From positions 1,798,001 to 1,862,000 of the forward strand of contig NZ_CP043617.1 in NCBI RefSeq assembly GCF_009258225.1: a stretch of 64,000 nucleotides of DNA, written 5' to 3'. Position 1 is the first letter of the stretch, and every line of letters begins with the position of its first letter. The notes under the pieces were generated by a model, which was not told the DNA's origin, did not search any database, and saw only the letters and a list, made by a program, of their open reading frames with translations. Position numbers and translations under genes: made by a program. The DNA is from Sulfurimonas lithotrophica (GTDB lineage Bacteria > Campylobacterota > Campylobacteria > Campylobacterales > Sulfurimonadaceae). This document shows, piece after piece, positions 61,575-64,000 of the stretch.

Positions 61575-61605
61575 ATATGAATATCAAATTAATTTTTATT
61601 CATAT
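61575..61605. repeat. Inverted repeat between the sensor kinase gene and eptA
   Basis: Nine-base arms ATATGAATA and TATTCATAT around a 13-base spacer, in the 94-bp gap. It could be an operator for the adjacent response regulator or a weak transcript end for the kinase gene. No T-tract decides it. Confidence 0.4.
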
Positions 61606-61612
61606 ATATATA

Positions 61613-63004
61613 CTATTTTTGTATTTTAATTATCACCTTCGTACCTTCATTAAGTACACTCTCGACAGCTATATCATAATTATGAAGATCCAAAATCATT
61701 TTCACTATAGCAAGTCCTAACCCTGTACCACCCTTTTGGCGTGAACGTGCTTTATCCGCTCTATAAAAACGATCAAATATGAATGGGAGATCTTTTTGTG
61801 CAATTCCGCTTCCGTTATCTTTTATTTCAAGTAAATATTGAATAGAGTTTTCATTTACAGAGACATATACTTCACCCGCTTCTTTACTATAGCTTATGGC
61901 ATTTCTAAGAAGATTATCTATACATATTTTAAGAAGTGTTTCATTTGCAAAAATAGTTATTGGGATAATCTTTGTGATTTTTACACTGACGGATTTTTTC
62001 ATCGCAAATTTCTCTATTAGGGAAACACTATCTGTTAGAATTTCATCCAAATATACTTCTTTGTAGTTTGCTTTCAACTCTTCTGTATCTTTTTTCGTTA
62101 ACAAGAACAACTGTTCTATTATCTCTTGAACACGTACGGTCTCAGACAGTACATCTTCTAAAATATCTTTATATTCTTCAGATGTCCTTTCTTGCCTTAA
62201 GGCAACTTCAATTTCACCACGCATCACGGTTAGAGGAGTTTTTAGCTCATGCGAGGCATCACTACTGAATGAAGATATCCTATGAAAAGATTCTTCAAGG
62301 TTTTCTAAAAGCTGATTAAATGTTTTAACAAGTTCTTCTATCTCTGTTGGTATCTTTTGCGTATTTATTCTGTTTGCTAAATTATTGCTTGATATTGAGT
62401 GTACATCCTGAACAACTTTTTTTACAGGTTGAAGTGTGGTATTTATCAATATATTTACGATAAATAACAATAAAATTAAAATAATCGGATTTGCTATTAA
62501 TAAACTCGTTAATATCTTGTCTAAATATGGAGAATCTATAATCTTAGTAGTAGATAACTGAAAAAAAATCTTCATTTTTTCAGTTTCAGACAATACTATC
62601 GAACTTACACGATAAAGACCTTTATCAAAATAGTTGATATTGTACAACTTATCATTTGGATTTAATGATATGTCAAATATCTCTACTTTATCCTCAGATG
62701 AAAGCGTTTCACGAATAATACCGTTGGTTGATTTATCATAATAAATAATTTTGACATATAAAGGCATTATTCCAAATTCTTCAATCAACTCTGACGATAT
62801 ATCTTTTGCATCAACAAAAACTTTATCTTTTAAGTCTGGTACTGCATCTATAGATATAATTTTTAGCATAGTATCTAAAGTATCCATTACACCTTTTTGA
62901 GCCGTATTATATATAAATATACTAAAACCTGAAAGTATTATTATATTAGAAACAAAAAAATAAAATAAAATCTTTAACTTTAAACTCTTAAACATCTTCA
63001 TCAC
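61613..63004 (-). CDS. Membrane sensor histidine kinase (PmrB/QseC-like)
   Basis: This 463-residue kinase has two transmembrane helices (about 10-32 and 166-188) around a periplasmic sensor domain of about 130 residues, HAMP (about 190-240), HisKA with H252 in S-D-A-S-H-E-L-K-T-P-L, and HATPase with N-A-I-S-Y-S, D-N-G-S-G-I and G-T-G-L-G-L-A-I. The start overlaps the response regulator by 17 bases. Its place between the regulator and eptA suggests that it controls lipid A modification, probably in response to cationic peptides or metals, though the sensor domain has no clear acidic metal motif. Confidence 0.92.
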   Translation of the reverse strand: MMKMFKSLKLKILFYFFVSNIIILSGFSIFIYNTAQKGVMDTLDTMLKIISIDAVPDLKDKVFVDAKDISSELIEEFGIMPLYVKIIYYDKSTNGIIRETLSSEDKVEIFDISLNPNDKLYNINYFDKGLYRVSSIVLSETEKMKIFFQLSTTKIIDSPYLDKILTSLLIANPIILILLLFIVNILINTTLQPVKKVVQDVHSISSNNLANRINTQKIPTEIEELVKTFNQLLENLEESFHRISSFSSDASHELKTPLTVMRGEIEVALRQERTSEEYKDILEDVLSETVRVQEIIEQLFLLTKKDTEELKANYKEVYLDEILTDSVSLIEKFAMKKSVSVKITKIIPITIFANETLLKICIDNLLRNAISYSKEAGEVYVSVNENSIQYLLEIKDNGSGIAQKDLPFIFDRFYRADKARSRQKGGTGLGLAIVKMILDLHNYDIAVESVLNEGTKVIIKIQK

Positions 63005-63662
63005 TCAACATATAACCTGTTCCTCTTACCGTATGAAGCAGTTTCGCTTCAAATCCCTTATCTATTTTATTTCTCAAACGATATATATATACGTTTATAA
63101 TATTACTCATAGTTTCTTGAGCCATATCGCTTAAATTGTCTTTTATTATAGTTTCTGAGAGTAGTTTTTTAGCATTTCGAGCTAGTAGCTCAAGAAGTGC
63201 ATATTCTTTAACCGTCAAAACTATCTTATTTTCTGCTCTTCTAACTTCCCTTTTATTTGTATCTATTGTCAAGTCTCCGACTTTTATAATTGCGGAACTT
63301 TGAGACTTGTTTCTTAGTTGTGCACGTATACGAGCTAAAAGTTCTTCAAAAGCAAAAGGCTTGGTTAAATAATCGTCTGCACCGCTATCGAGACCGTCAA
63401 TCTTATCTTCAAGTTTACTTCTTGCCGTTAACATTATTATCGGCGTACTCACATCTTTAGTTCTTAAACTTTTGCAAACATCCATACCATCGGATCCCGG
63501 AAGCATTAAATCAAGTAAAATAATATCGTATGGATTGACCTGTGCAAGATATATAGCTTCATCACCGTGATGAGTGACATCAACGCTGTAAGATTCTTCT
63601 TGTAATCCTTTTTTAATAAAATTAGCAATTTTAATATCATCTTCAACTACTAATATACGCAT
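62988..63662 (-). CDS. OmpR/PmrA-family response regulator
   Basis: This 224-residue regulator has a receiver (1-118; E7-D8-D9, D51 in L-L-D-L-M-L-P, T79, K101 in T-K-P-F) and a winged-helix DNA-binding domain (about 125-220) with V-K-E-Y-A-L-L-E-L-L-A-R and the recognition helix region N-I-I-N-V-Y-I-Y-R-L-R-N-K-I. It sits one gene before eptA-lpxE and after dgkA. A matching tandem CTTAA-type PmrA box was not found upstream of eptA. Confidence 0.94.
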   Translation of the reverse strand: MRILVVEDDIKIANFIKKGLQEESYSVDVTHHGDEAIYLAQVNPYDIILLDLMLPGSDGMDVCKSLRTKDVSTPIIMLTARSKLEDKIDGLDSGADDYLTKPFAFEELLARIRAQLRNKSQSSAIIKVGDLTIDTNKREVRRAENKIVLTVKEYALLELLARNAKKLLSETIIKDNLSDMAQETMSNIINVYIYRLRNKIDKGFEAKLLHTVRGTGYMLSDEDV

Positions 63663-63671
63663 ATTTTCTCT

Positions 63672-64000
63672 TTATATTTTCATTATTAAAATCATGATCC
63701 ATGTAACTACAAAAACCATTATACTTAAAAACACTACACTGCTTCCAACATCTTTTGCACGTTTTGCCATAATATGATGTTCCAAAGTCACCAAATCGAC
63801 TACTCTTTCAATTGCACTATTTATAGCTTCTGCTATAAGCATTCCCATTAAAGAGATAAACATCAAAATCTTTTGGGTTGAAGGTACATCGACATAGAAA
63901 ATCACAGGTATTAAAACGATGACTATAAGAAGTTCAATTTTAAATGACGTTTCCGTTTTTATCAAGTCCATTAAACCGCTAATGGCATAACCTGTATTTT
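63672..64000 (-). CDS. dgkA: Diacylglycerol kinase DgkA (N-terminus beyond window)
   Basis: The frame stays open upstream of the ATG at 63971 to the right edge and reads N-T-G-Y-A-I-S-G-L-M-D-L-I-K-T-E, which fits the DgkA N-terminal pattern (G-Y-x-x-x-G-L ... E), so the true start lies outside the window. Three transmembrane helices follow, with the catalytic A-E-A-I-N-S-A-I-E-R-V-V-D and the late R-A-K-D-V-G-S-S motif. DgkA phosphorylates diacylglycerol left over from EptA. It precedes the response regulator gene by 9 bases. Confidence 0.9.
   Translation of the reverse strand, partial: NTGYAISGLMDLIKTETSFKIELLIVIVLIPVIFYVDVPSTQKILMFISLMGMLIAEAINSAIERVVDLVTLEHHIMAKRAKDVGSSVVFLSIMVFVVTWIMILIMKI

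Noticed and set aside
61519-61612. PmrA-type operator (tandem CTTAA repeats) before eptA
   Set aside because: Only a single CTTAAT is present, with no second half at the right distance. The AT-rich inverted repeat is kept as an alternative.

Overview
The window reads as chromosomal DNA of a Campylobacterota (epsilonproteobacterial) free-living bacterium, most like a Sulfurimonas-type organism. This is inference from gene content and protein style, not from a database search. The supporting genes are the futalosine-pathway gene mqnC, HemJ in place of other protoporphyrinogen oxidases, LPP20-family lipoproteins, FliW, several multiheme cytochromes, A|F-type prepilin cleavage sites, and NIT-domain and NosL genes that suggest nitrogen-oxide respiration. 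The DNA is AT-rich and genes are tightly packed. No stretch over 300 bases lacks a feature.

Left edge (1-1881): the right end of an integrated element. It holds the C-terminus of a rolling-circle-type replication protein, a small helix-turn-helix protein and a tyrosine integrase, all overlapping, ending at tRNA-Leu(GAG), the likely attachment site. Region 1898-9432 (minus strand) is atpE behind a strong terminator, then an apparent operon purD-RDD-lptD-phosphoribosyltransferase-pnp, headed by a 200-nt RNA that folds like 6S RNA. Region 9432-12359 is a cytosolic chemoreceptor / response regulator / PAS histidine kinase operon. Region 12455-19948 holds hemD-guaA, nhaD-nadB, an easily missed 51-residue LptM-like lipoprotein gene, and a DUF721 gene with uvrC.

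Region 20021-25793 is a plus-strand phosphorelay operon: a PAS protein, an HPt protein with a 30-bp coding tandem repeat, a 1070-residue NIT-domain hybrid kinase and a single-domain receiver. It is followed by a NosL-like copper lipoprotein, lon, bamD and fliW. Region 30197-36070 is an MSHA-like pilus module: an MshQ-like protein of 1287 residues, two prepilin-like proteins and a PilX-like protein whose leader contains a 77-nt palindrome. The long-form hpf and recG follow.

Region 38581-44828 is a minus-strand run, kdsA-ribH-nusB-decaheme cytochrome-DUF302-mqnC-M16 protein. It mixes cell envelope, flavin, menaquinone and electron-transfer genes. Region 44873-54329 holds a DMT exporter, a lone trpB, a DjlA-like co-chaperone, a thioredoxin/cytochrome pair, a phosphoribosyltransferase, two LPP20 lipoproteins, der, hemJ, a short HPF paralogue and trpS. 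Region 54342-59229 holds a pentaheme cytochrome, a secreted NIT-domain protein preceded by an FNR/CRP-type box near -42, and argF, hemB and ribA. The right edge (59226-64000) is a lipid A remodelling island: an LpxE-like PAP2 phosphatase, eptA, a sensor kinase and regulator pair, and dgkA, which runs off the window. These make one functional unit because EptA releases diacylglycerol and DgkA recycles it.
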